The notes beneath the pieces are model-generated. The model saw nothing but the letters and a program-made list of their open reading frames with translations. It was not told the origin of the DNA and made no database searches. Source: Diaporthe sp. PMI_573 (Eukaryota > Ascomycota > Sordariomycetes > Diaporthales > Diaporthaceae). From it: a stretch of 64,000 bases of DNA. The position numbers were made by a program, and so were the translations under genes. Shown here piece after piece: positions 44,657 to 53,957 of this stretch. Each line of letters opens with the position of its first letter. Within the stretch, counting starts at the first letter, position 1. The stretch lies in the NCBI GenBank assembly GCA_021399435.1, contig JAJTUP010000014.1, forward strand, positions 62,001 through 126,000, given 5' to 3'.

Positions 44657-46723
44657 ATGACGACCTACATCTACGAGCCTCTGGATTACGGCAAGGCTCA
44701 GATACGATTTCTCAAGCTCTGGCCAGCGCCTGACTACTCTGATCCGATCCGCATCTCCCTGCTAAATGCCACCTTACCACCGAGCCGCCTCGCCACGTCG
44801 CTGGAGTCAGCGCTTGAAGCGATTGACCTGGACTCTAAGGATCCCAAGATCGACACAAACGAGTTTATTGCCCTGTCTTATGTCTGGGGATCCCCTGTCG
44901 ACCCACAACAAGTATTCGTAAAGTCAGCCCCAGAGGGCGCTCATACGATTTCAATTACTCGCAACTTGGATGTTGCGCTGCGCAACATACGACTTGACAG
45001 CGGTTACCTATTGATGTGGATCGATGCGATATGTATCGATCAAGGCAACCCCGAGGAGCGAAGCCATCAAATCTCCTTGATGGACTCGATCTACACCAAC
45101 GGCAAAGTCATCGTTTGGCTTGGGCCAGAGGAGGATGACAGTGATCGCGCTTTGAACATTATTTCCTACTTGGGAAGAAGGGTCCTTTGGAACGACGACG
45201 GCGACATTGAACGTCACCCCCACTCTCCGCCGCGCGAGCCGGACGAGCCGATCTGGGAGTCGCTGGACGAGGTACTTCCATACGATGAGGAAGGGCTAGG
45301 CGCCATAATCTCATTATTTGAGCGGCCTTGGTTCACGCGCCTGTGGATACGACAGGAGATTGCGCTCGCAGACACAGCGATAGTTCAATCTGGACGGGGT
45401 GTATTGGACTGGATCTTGTTCCAAAACGCGGCGACTTGTTTGTGCAGAAAACGGTTGAACTTATCGCGGCCGTTTGACCTCAACCAAAGGTTGGCTCAAG
45501 TCACTCCGACGATTATCAATATATGTGACGTCAACCTTTTCAGCTATCAGTACGAGACTTTGCGCGACGAGAATCGTGGTGTCCGCTTCACCGATCCTAG
45601 GGACATGATTTATGGTGTCGGAAGCCTGCTGTCGAGGGAGGACAAGAAGCTGGGCGTCAGGCCGGATTACTCTTTAGAGGCAGCCGATGTCTTTATGGAT
45701 GTCTGCGTGCGGATTGTCGAACGTCAAAGCCGTACATACTTCCTGAACACCTGCGAACTATCCTCAATCTCGGTACCGAATCTGCCTAGCTGGGCTCCTG
45801 ACTGGTCTGGACCAATGACGGCGCAGCGGCTTCTAACGAGTCCTTGGAGTTCTTGCGGCTTCATCTCGGCAAACGCAACATACCTTGGAAATAGAGTCCT
45901 TCGTGTCAGTGGGATTCAGATCGACAAGATTGAGTCCATCCGAAACCTCTATGACGATGTCCACGATGAGCCAGTAAAAGACCTACAAGTAGTCATCGAC
46001 TACATCTGGAGATGCTATCCCGAGTACGGTTCCATCGATAGCCTGTACGATGAAAAGCAGAGTATTTTGGATGCATACTGCCGGACCTTTGCTTGTGACC
46101 GGTTTTGCGAAGGCTTCAGCCCGCCGAATGACCAAATGCCAACGTTTGATGAGGCGAAAGAGGCTCTCAAGAAAATCTGGTCCATGGATGAGGACTGGAC
46201 TGGTTTTGACGACTTGAGAGACGACCCCTCGATCAGAAGGTTCATATCAACTTGTGGCTACTGTGTTGGGAGATGCTTCCTCACCACCAAACAAGGTTAC
46301 GTCGGCCTGGCACCCCTAGGATCTCAACCAGGAGACATCATCAGTGTCATTCTGGGCTGCGACTTCCCTGTCATCCTACGACAAGAACCTTCATCCGGCA
46401 CCAAGCCTGACGAGACCCGATGGAAAGTGGTGGGCGTTTGCTACGTCAACGGCCTGATGTCTGGAGAGGCAATCTATGGGAGCCTCCCGAGTCACTACCG
46501 CGCAGTACGCTGCACCGAAGCAGCAGATGACAAGAAGATTTGCGGTAGTGCATGTGCACTTTTGGATAGCCGTACTAACGACCTCAAGACCGATCCCGCG
46601 GCAGTGCTTGAAGAGTTTGGGATCAAGCCTGATGTTTGGAGTCGGGAGCCGCATCGGTTGGAGGTCTCTGAGGCCGTGTTGCGGGAAGCGGGAGTGGAGC
46701 TGCGCGACTTCTTTTTGGTGTAG
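44657..46723 (+). CDS. HET-domain protein
   Basis: A single intact exon of 688 aa. The three HET blocks are present: ALSYVWGSP (72-80), MWIDAICIDQGNPEERSHQI (120-139) leading to IYTNGKVIVWLG (145-156), and RPWFTRLWIRQE (223-234). A HET domain can trigger heterokaryon incompatibility, a programmed cell death after fusion of unlike strains. The long C-terminal part has family-typical pieces (FTDPRDMIYGVGSL, LPSWAPDWSG, GYVGLAPLGSQPGDIISVIL) but no NACHT, WD40 or ankyrin module, so this is a stand-alone HET protein. The lack of introns, stops or shifts contrasts with the decayed genes nearby. The ATG at 44657 has an A at -3 and precedes the first conserved residues by about 70 codons. Confidence 0.95.
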   Translation: MTTYIYEPLDYGKAQIRFLKLWPAPDYSDPIRISLLNATLPPSRLATSLESALEAIDLDSKDPKIDTNEFIALSYVWGSPVDPQQVFVKSAPEGAHTISITRNLDVALRNIRLDSGYLLMWIDAICIDQGNPEERSHQISLMDSIYTNGKVIVWLGPEEDDSDRALNIISYLGRRVLWNDDGDIERHPHSPPREPDEPIWESLDEVLPYDEEGLGAIISLFERPWFTRLWIRQEIALADTAIVQSGRGVLDWILFQNAATCLCRKRLNLSRPFDLNQRLAQVTPTIINICDVNLFSYQYETLRDENRGVRFTDPRDMIYGVGSLLSREDKKLGVRPDYSLEAADVFMDVCVRIVERQSRTYFLNTCELSSISVPNLPSWAPDWSGPMTAQRLLTSPWSSCGFISANATYLGNRVLRVSGIQIDKIESIRNLYDDVHDEPVKDLQVVIDYIWRCYPEYGSIDSLYDEKQSILDAYCRTFACDRFCEGFSPPNDQMPTFDEAKEALKKIWSMDEDWTGFDDLRDDPSIRRFISTCGYCVGRCFLTTKQGYVGLAPLGSQPGDIISVILGCDFPVILRQEPSSGTKPDETRWKVVGVCYVNGLMSGEAIYGSLPSHYRAVRCTEAADDKKICGSACALLDSRTNDLKTDPAAVLEEFGIKPDVWSREPHRLEVSEAVLREAGVELRDFFLV

Positions 46724-48570
46724 GATCATGGAATCTTTCGGTGCTTCATTTGGATCTTTGGTCATTTCATCAGCGGGCCTTTGTATAGACTGTTCCTTTT
46801 GTAAATTTTCTTCTTGTTGAAAAGAGGACGGACAATCGACGAATGGAGTGAGGGCCGTGTTTCACACCATCAATCTGTGACCGGATATCGCTGCCAATTC
46901 ATACCTATCTCTCGCCCTTGCTTCTTCATACGTATGGTACAGCAGCCGGTGATATACTGCTATTGGAGATGACAGTCTCGACAAACATCACCGCCATCGC
47001 TCAGCGGCAAGCCTTCACGTCAGAACCGGCGGCGGAGTAAACCTCGCTTTTCGGCGCTTGCCGGCGTATCTTCACAATGAGAGAGCCAACTTTCCGGCCT
47101 TATCAATTGGGCGTGAGGACGATGTGTATCTTTAAGCCTTGGCAATGGAACCAGTTCCGACATGCCAAGATCGTGGGTCCTTCAGAAGTTCTCAATGTCC
47201 TCGATTAACGCAGAGTCGTCTTGGTCAAGACCGGCGTCCCAGCCCTTTCCACCATCAGTATAGGAGATGTATTCTCAACTTTGAGATGATCTCAACCCAT
47301 GTAGCTCCGCCATCCGTAGTACCGTCAAGACATGAGCAAGACCTACCCTGTTGTCCGGCCCCGGGTGTTGACTGTTCCCCCGATACAGACTACTGTGGGA
47401 CACGACCTCTCACTTTGCAGCCGTTTGAAGTTGCTGGTTCATTACAACCACATTTCGTTGCCGCATGCTCAAGTCCATAATGACGACAAGGTCACTGCTT
47501 CGCAAGCGCAGCGCCACAGGCTAACATTCACCTCGGAGGTGGCCGGCACTCCGGGCTTCCGAGAACCCGGCCTCAGGAAATGAATCGAGCAGTGACTGAG
47601 CCGTGGTAGGCAGTTGATCCTACCCATGACTATGCTCGCAGTTGTGTGAGAGGCCTATCTCTGCGGCAGCCGGAGAGCTCTTTGCATAGCCCTCCTCCGC
47701 GTGGCAGATACTCGGCATCTTATCACTGAGACCATACGGTTCAACGTTGGGTGATAACTATCTCACAGGCCATGAAAACTAAGACGGATTCCTGATGATT
47801 CCCATCGCGACACGTAAAGTGAAGAAAGAGACAAGATCATTTGCTCTCGCCACAATGGATGACATATGGGAGAGGACTCAAGTGTGATGAGCATGGCCTT
47901 CAATTCACGTCTTGAAACCAGGTCCATGAAGCGGCCCAGCATCTGAAAGGCCAACATGACAAGCGGTCATGCGACTGAGAACACGGGCATGGCAGACGTC
48001 TGGACAGAGTGGCCGGACGACTGCGACGAGATGTGGATGTCAGATCGAAATGAACTGGTTCAATGAGACTCTACCTTGCACGTGGGAATAGCCGGCAATG
48101 GTGCTGCCCGTGTCGTCGGTGAAGATGTCGACATCAATGAGACCGCTTGTAAGTAATCGAATGCATTCCTGCGGTTGGTCATCCGCTCGTCGCGACATAT
48201 GCTTTGGCCGAGAGATTGGCGTGCGAGCTTCTGCCATCTGAATGGTCTCATCGACATCGTTCAAGTCTTGTTGTCCGAATCGCCGTGAAGTCACGACGTT
48301 GATTCTTTGGCTGCCTGGCACATTGTCCCTGTGGGCTCCTTGTTGCCCTTCCCGGTGATGCGCAAGGTTGATGTGTATCTTTGAAAGCTGTCAAGTAACT
48401 AGATCTGACGTCCGCATCTTTGAAGTTTGGACCCCTACCGTGACTCCCACCAGCCCCCAATTCCTTGATCTGGCTTTATAAAGTTCTGAGAGCACAAAAG
48501 GATGCTCCGTTTGTCTCGGGTGAACACGGCCTAGTTAGGCAGGATTACACAGATCTTCACCAAAACTAAG
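46724..48570. other. Gene-free stretch at compartment edge
   Basis: About 1.8 kb after the HET gene. Open frames such as 47332-47583 (+) and 48040-48460 (-) show no domains, splice pattern or family likeness. Past this stretch the palindrome clusters begin. Confidence 0.45.
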
Positions 48571-48782
48571 TGGAGGGGATTCCTATTAGGAACCCCCATA
48601 CAAATGGGCGGGGATTCCTAATAGGAATCCCCACTGAATAAGTGTTGGTTGCTCATAGGTGGGGATTTCTATAGGAATCCCCACCCATTTATATGGGGAT
48701 TCCCAATAGGAATTCCCACTAAATAAGCCACCTATAAGCAACCAAAACTAAGTGGAGGGGATTCCTAATAGGAATTACCACC
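48571..48782. repeat. Palindrome cluster A1 (ATTCCTATTAGGAAT core)
   Basis: Five near-palindromic units of the form GGGGATTCCTNNTAGGAATCCCC lie at about 48576, 48610, 48661, 48692 and 48756. The first two are separated by ATACAAATGGGC, and the third and fourth by ACCCATTTATAT, nearly the reverse complement. The flanks are also repeated: CCAAAACTAAGTGGAGGGGA occurs at both ends, and TTGGTTGCTCATAGGTGG at 48645 is answered by its near reverse complement at 48727. The whole is a nested inverted structure able to form hairpins. Confidence 0.85.
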
Positions 48783-49552
48783 AGACTTAGATGCAGGCCT
48801 GCAATTGCAATATGACGCTCCAACATGCAGGCTTTGGGTTCAACACCATGTCTCTCTCCTATGGCCAGCCAAGTTGTCGCTTCTTCACCTCTGTCTCTGC
48901 ATGCTCATCCGTTCCTGGTGATGTAGTGTTCGCCCCCAGAATTACGGCCTTGCATTAATTAATCCAACAGAGTAAACAGCCCGGCCCGGCCCAGAATCTT
49001 CCATTTTATTATGACTCAAGATCATTTTGACCATCTTCTCTCAATAAGAAGTCGGTCGCTCTTGCGGGAGGTTAATTTAGGCCAATTCAGAGGTGAGTGA
49101 ACGCAAGCCCAGGAGTTCGAGCTGTGAAAATCAACCGCATAAGGTCCGCTTTAAACCAAAGGTAAAGACTCGGCTTACCCGTAAAGAGCCCCTCTGGCAA
49201 GAGCCAGGCAGTCAAGCAAACATCTGGGAGCTTCGCCTCGATTCCGCCATATTGCAAGCCTTCCGCCGCAGCGGTCAAGTGTCCGGCCAGGCACGAGGTC
49301 CATTCATGCCCGCGGCCGGGACCTCGCCTCCGAAACAGATGACTGCACCGGTAGCCTCCGGAATCTTAGCCGGGTCCGCTCCGAGGATACCGTGCCGTCA
49401 ATGCCTCCTGGTTCCAATATCCGTCTGATCTCTGCTTTACAATTCAATTCAGAAGAGAGTCTGCATGATACAAAGGTCAAGCAGATGGAGCAGGATGATA
49501 CTGAATGACCATGCTCTGAACCTGTTTCAGTATTGACTTCAACATTCAGGCT
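48783..49552. other. Gene-free stretch
   Basis: Between palindrome clusters A1 and A2. Overlapping frames at 49087-49428 on both strands have no recognisable features. Confidence 0.4.
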
Positions 49553-49706
49553 TGGTGGGGATTCCCATTATGAATCCCCATACAATTTGGGTGGGGATTC
49601 CTATTGGGAATCCTCTGTGGTTACTTTTCCATACTGACTTGGTGGGGATTCCTATCAGCAATCCCCGCCAATTTGGGTGGGGATTTCTATTGGGAATCCC
49701 CTGCCT
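49553..49706. repeat. Palindrome cluster A2
   Basis: Four units of the same ATTCCTATTRGGAAT-type core: GGGGATTCCCATTATGAATCCCC, then GGGGATTCCTATTGGGAATCCTC, then GGGGATTCCTATCAGCAATCCCC, then GGGGATTTCTATTGGGAATCCCC. Units are paired around ATACAATTTGGGT and GCCAATTTGGGT spacers. The units are more diverged than in A1. Confidence 0.82.
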
Positions 49707-50026
49707 ACATCCCAATGTCTGTCTCTCAGAGATCATGCCATCTCTATGATTCAGAAAATGTGTGTGATGAGAAAGTCCCTGTTCCCTCGTCTTGGAGAAC
49801 CGGATGCGACAAGGGCAATCGTGCTTGTTGTCATACAATCAGTCATGGGTTTGGTAGTGTCGACCTTCATGTCGAGCGCAGAGTACAGTTGCCAGTGCTG
49901 CCCGTCCTCAGAGGATTCAACCTGCGTCTGTCTGACTAGTCTTAAACGATTGAGGACGCCTCCCAGAATGCTCTGATATAATCAAGCAAGAGAGCGTGTC
50001 TGCCCCAGACATGCAGTGCCGATGTA

Positions 50027-50190
50027 TTGTGTATCGCAGACTGAGATACACACCCATTTGTATGTGTATCTCAGTCTGCGATACACACCCAAGTAAAGTC
50101 CCTCTACTTACTGATTCTATACAATATGTGTATCGCAGAGAGCGATACACACCCATTTGTATGTGTATCCCAGTCTGCGATACACACCCA
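50027..50190. repeat. Palindrome cluster B (TATCGCAGACTGAGATA core)
   Basis: Two inverted pairs. In the first, GTGTATCGCAGACTGAGATA plus CAC faces its exact reverse complement across the spacer ACCCATTTGTAT. In the second, near 50129-50190, GTGTATCGCAGAGAGCGATA plus CAC faces GTGTATCCCAGTCTGCGATA plus CAC across the same spacer. The spacer is the reverse complement of the one in cluster A1, although the cores are unrelated. Confidence 0.88.
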
Positions 50191-50551
50191 CCACATCACC
50201 GTCAACTCGCATTTATTCCTGGCCCCCTTCTTGGACAATTCTAATTGTAATTGCTCTTGAGGTCTCCAGACTGCCAAGGAGGCCCTTTGTGACCTTATCA
50301 GTGATGCATAAGGACGATTTGTACCATTGAGCGCTGGCAATTGAACCATTTCCGATGTCCGCAGTGGGTGAATGCAAGCTGGAGCCCACGGTTGAAATGC
50401 AGACTGCGCGAAACGTCTCAATTTCATTGCGACATATTGCACTGCCCACTCATGAATCAGAGCACATTCTGTTTTGCATGTCTCAGGGACAGCGATCGGT
50501 GTCGCGGAGCCCAGCCGTCGAGGTTGGGTGGGAGGTCTCGTTTGTATGGAG

Positions 50552-50606
50552 AGTGCTGACAGCACTCTCCACCCAAAGTTAGCACTCTCCACCAAATTAA
50601 GTGGGC
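50552..50606. repeat. Palindrome cluster C1 (AGTGCTGACAGCACT core)
   Basis: GGAGAGTGCTGACAGCACTC plus TCC is a perfect odd-centred palindrome of 23 bases. It is followed by a second AGCACTCTCCACC unit and AAATTAAGTGGGCAGT. The same CACTCTCCACC motif returns at 51.5, 51.9, 58.9 and 61.4 kb. Confidence 0.85.
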
Positions 50607-50665
50607 AGTGGCTTCGGCCACACTGTGTTTTTTATCAACTGTTTATTGGTCTGTCTGCTGTCTGC

Positions 50666-50953
50666 TCAACCTTCCGACTGCTCTTCCCTGAGCTCATGCA
50701 CAAAGTCGACAACGGCTTTGTACATCTGCTCGTGCTTCTCCTCCGGCGGGACCTTAAATCCTGCCTGTTTCCTCTCACCCTTTAATATCTTTCCAATCTT
50801 TTCAGAAAGATCTAGGTATCTGATAACAAAGTAATATATCCAGAATAGTAGAAGCTCTGTGATATTACTGTGTTTATCTATTTTATTGTAAATACTGTCT
50901 TTGCTGCTTTCTGATAGTTTTGTAATATTATCGCGGAAGTCTTGTAGGTAGGC
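50666..50953 (-). CDS. C-terminal exon or remnant of an unknown gene
   Basis: A 96-codon minus-strand frame without a start codon, open from 50953 to the stop at 50666-50668. It reads AYLQDFRDNITKLSESSKDS, then a hydrophobic stretch ELLLFWIYYFVIRYLDLSEK, then KVPPEEKHEQMYKAVVDFVH and ends ELREEQSEG. The composition is protein-like despite lying at the edge of AT-rich DNA. It looks like the last exon of a gene whose upstream part (51.0-51.2 kb) is degraded, or a remnant of a mobile element. The family is not recognised. Confidence 0.35.
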   Translation of the reverse strand, partial: AYLQDFRDNITKLSESSKDSIYNKIDKHSNITELLLFWIYYFVIRYLDLSEKIGKILKGERKQAGFKVPPEEKHEQMYKAVVDFVHELREEQSEG

Positions 50954-51361
50954 TTAAGTAAATCTTTTCTTTATTTTGACTTCTATTAAAGTTAGCTATG
51001 CGCTTAAATGTGGGCTATAATCTCTATAGGCTTACTTGGGGAGGGTTTTCTTAGGATCTTGTTTCTGTGGTTTCTTTGGAGAATCCTATAGAAGGGTGTG
51101 TCGATATGGATGTTAAGGGAAAGAGATATTGACTGGGACTGTAGCTGTGGGATTGTTAAATTTTATATAGGGACCGTGTTGAGACTATTTTGGTCTTTGC
51201 CGTATAACTGATTGCCCTACTATTAGTCTTGGGCTACTTGTGTCGACAGTCTATGGCGCCGCCAGAAGCGGTCTCGCTAGCCTCGTCTGTGCGGCTGTCA
51301 CAAGGCTGTCAATGTTTTTTGGGCTACGTGCCACAGACAATCGTATTCTGAACCTACTGTT
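50954..51361. other. AT-rich stretch, no gene
   Basis: TA-rich to about 51200, with frequent stops, then a short GC-richer block (51240-51300). It could be the decayed upstream part of the frame at 50.67-50.95 kb. Nothing is identified. Confidence 0.4.
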
Positions 51362-51480
51362 ATCGGCATCGGCATTGTTTTTTTTAAACGCTGGGTGTTT
51401 AAGCGTTTACCACTGTATGAAGGGACCGCCTACATACTGCTTAAGAAGCATATGTACACGGATTAAAAACGAAACCACTT
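51362..51480 (-). repeat. Second dispersed repeat, copy b
   Basis: Reverse-complement match to 33902-34036. On the minus strand it begins AAGTGGTTTCGTTTTTAATC and passes through GGCGGTCCCTTCATACAGTG to AACAATGCCGATGCCGATAA. It abuts palindrome cluster C2 directly, so the two may have arrived together or the cluster may have grown at its end. Confidence 0.8.
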
Positions 51481-51622
51481 AAGTGGGCAGTCTTATCAGC
51501 ACTCTCCACCAAAAGTCAGCACTCTCCACCAAATTAGATAGGCAGTCCCGTCAGCACTCTCCACCAAAAGTATTTCCACCAAAGTCAGCACTCTCCACCC
51601 AAAGTTTGTACTTTCTACCTAG
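51481..51622. repeat. Palindrome cluster C2
   Basis: Six or so repeats of AGCACTCTCCACCAAA or close variants, interrupted by AAGTGGGCAGTCTTATCAGC and ATAGGCAGTCCCGTCAGCAC. Here most units run in one direction, so the cluster is more a degenerate tandem array than paired hairpins. Confidence 0.8.
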
Positions 51623-51899
51623 GCCACTAGGCCACCCAGCCTCCATGCTAGAGTTACTATACTGGCTGCTTTTCCCCAGCCCATGGAATGGGCCAATGGA
51701 TATGTTTATTGTGCAGCCTCTGAGTGAGACTCAGCCTTTTCCTACCACAACTCATGCCATCGATGTCGCATACAGATGCATCATATACCATTCAATAGAT
51801 CTCAATTAGGCGATAAAAACTATGTTTTTAGATTTCTGATAAATGCCGTGATTGTGGAGAAAAGTCGAGTTCAAATCACACGCCACATTTCTTGTCTAT

Positions 51900-52080
51900 G
51901 GGGAGTGCTGTCAGGAGTCAGCACTCCCCACCAAAAGTCAGTACTCTCCAAAGTCAGTATTCTCCACCCAAGTTTGCACTCTCTACCAAAAGTCAGCACT
52001 CCCCATCCAAATGTCAGCACTCCCCACCTAAACTCAGCACTCGCCAAACTTAGCAGTCCCCAAACTCAGCACTCCCTTTA
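51900..52080. repeat. Palindrome cluster C3
   Basis: GGGAGTGCTGTCAGGAGTCA is followed by about nine AGCACTCCCCACCAAA-type units in the same direction. Units vary between CTCTCC and CTCCCC, showing that the array diverges in place. Confidence 0.8.
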
Positions 52081-53195
52081 TATAAGCCATCCGCCGGGTT
52101 CTCAAATGTCTGGACCTGCCATTGCTGTCTTGATCACGGTGAGGCTTAACCCAGACAGCCGACATTAGAGTTCCCATAAAACCAATTTCACAATTGAGAG
52201 CTTGACATTTCCTGTGGTGTCCTCTGAATGAACCGTCACACTGATAGTAGGCAAGTGATGCTTATACGGTATCACTCAATGGATGAAGTCTGTGTGAAGG
52301 TGTGCGGAGCATGTCAGTCATGCCAATCGGATGATGCGCCGTAGTTGTAAATCGCCGCTTGTGGATTGGGAGATGAGTCGCGTCGTCTTCAATGGCATTT
52401 GACCATGGCAAACTGAATGGGCAAAGTGCGGCTCCGTGTATGAGATTGAAGTTGGGACAACGGCTGATCATTTCCTGACACTCACATGACCGGCCCTTCT
52501 TCCGATGCATGCTCCGGACCATGCCCTCGGAAATCTTTGGCGCAAGCTCAGCCGGCCCGACACGGCTCCGGAGAAACCGGAAGGACGCGGCACACGGGGC
52601 GGCATGCTGAGGTCACAAAGACCGCTGAGCGACCTTGAGATCCGACAAGAACATCTGCCCAAATGACACCAGCACAAGTCAAGTCCGAAGAAGCCACTAA
52701 TGATCACATTTCCAACTGAGTCTGATTGTTTCGGGACCTGGGAATTTATCTCGCTCGTGCAATAAGTGATCGCAATTGACTGTCGCGAATTCTGTCTCCA
52801 AATCAGAAATCGGCCAACGTTCGGAGGCAGCCGGGCTGGCCCTCCGGAACCGCGATCTTGTCCCCGGTGAAGTCGGCCTCAGCCAGGCAACGTCACGTCC
52901 CGGATCACCTGGATGTCAGGACGCCTGACATCTGGCCATGGCGACTCAACATGACGGAGACAACCCCGATCGTGTCGCTGGGACTGGGAACGCCATCAAT
53001 GAGAATGGGATATGTGTTGCTTCCGACATGTCCGCCGTCGACCGCGTCAGCTTGAGTAGACATGAAACAGACTTTCCAACTACCGGTCGCTCCCAGCATG
53101 TATGCACCCGTCGCCATAGAATAACAGATGCAGAGCGCTGTCGCATTACTGAGACGTGCAACTGTAAAGGCACATAACTCAGTATGACATTACAC
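52081..53195. other. Gene-free stretch
   Basis: About 1.1 kb between clusters C3 and D. Short frames on both strands (52262-52707, 52858-53177) lack features. No RNA gene was recognised. Confidence 0.4.
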
Positions 53196-53412
53196 TAATT
53201 ACCTTCCGCCTTCCTGACCTCCCGACAGAAGGTCAGCTTGGGGGGGTCTATTTTTTTCCCGGGGGGGTTGGGGGGGGGGTGTGACAGCTGACCTCCTGAG
53301 AGCGGGTCACATACATTTTGGTGTGACCTCCTAGAAGGTCAACACCACCAACCCCCCCCCCCGACCTGACCTCCTGGGAGCAGGTCACATACATTTTGAT
53401 GTGACCTCCTAT
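53196..53412. repeat. Palindrome cluster D (GACCTCCT/AGGTC core) with G/C runs
   Basis: TGACCTCCTGAGAGCGGGTC and ACATACATTTTGGTGTGACC, with CTCCTAGAAGGTCA, form inverted pairs. The ACATACATTTTGRTGTGACC half occurs twice (near 53308 and 53390). Long runs of G (53234-53279) and C (53353-53364) lie between the pairs, in opposite sense, and could pair with each other. Confidence 0.8.
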
Positions 53413-53957
53413 ACACCAAAGGGCCATTTACATTTTCTCAAGCTGGCACACACGCACAAAGCTCTCGGGTCTCTTCATCTCTACTGCATACACTGTTGGA
53501 GCGGTTCACATTGTTACACGGAAGCTGGGGCATGCATCCATCGAGCTGCATTGCTAGTCTACGAATCCCGACGGCTTGGAGCATGTCTCCTCCCAGAGTC
53601 CAGATGACATCTCTTCTAAATTGCCCAGAGCAACCCGGAACTCCTTCTTCTCAGCATCGCTGTAAATGCCACACATTGCTCGGGTGTACGTCTTTTCGCC
53701 CAGCGAGATGGCATGGTCAGCCACCAAGTCCTCGTCGCGAGGGATGCCCCATGCCCTCAACTACCACGGAAAAATTACTCGATTAACGAGCCTTGTCACA
53801 AACGCAACCGGGAGGAGTATGGGAAACAATGCAGTCAATTGAGTCAGTACTAAACCACGGCTCTGTGCCGACTGCCGATAATACCGCACTACGGCGGGAG
53901 ATCTCCCGGACCCAACACTTTCATCCGGACCTGAGCTTAGAATTGCCCCTTTCTAAC
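53413..53957. other. Gene-free stretch
   Basis: Overlapping frames at 53401-53786 on both strands show no domains. Nothing is supported. Confidence 0.4.

Noticed and set aside
48571..48782. CRISPR-like array in the palindrome clusters
   Set aside because: Units are palindromic and face each other in pairs with a reused spacer, spacing is irregular, there are no unique spacers and no cas genes, and the genome is eukaryotic.
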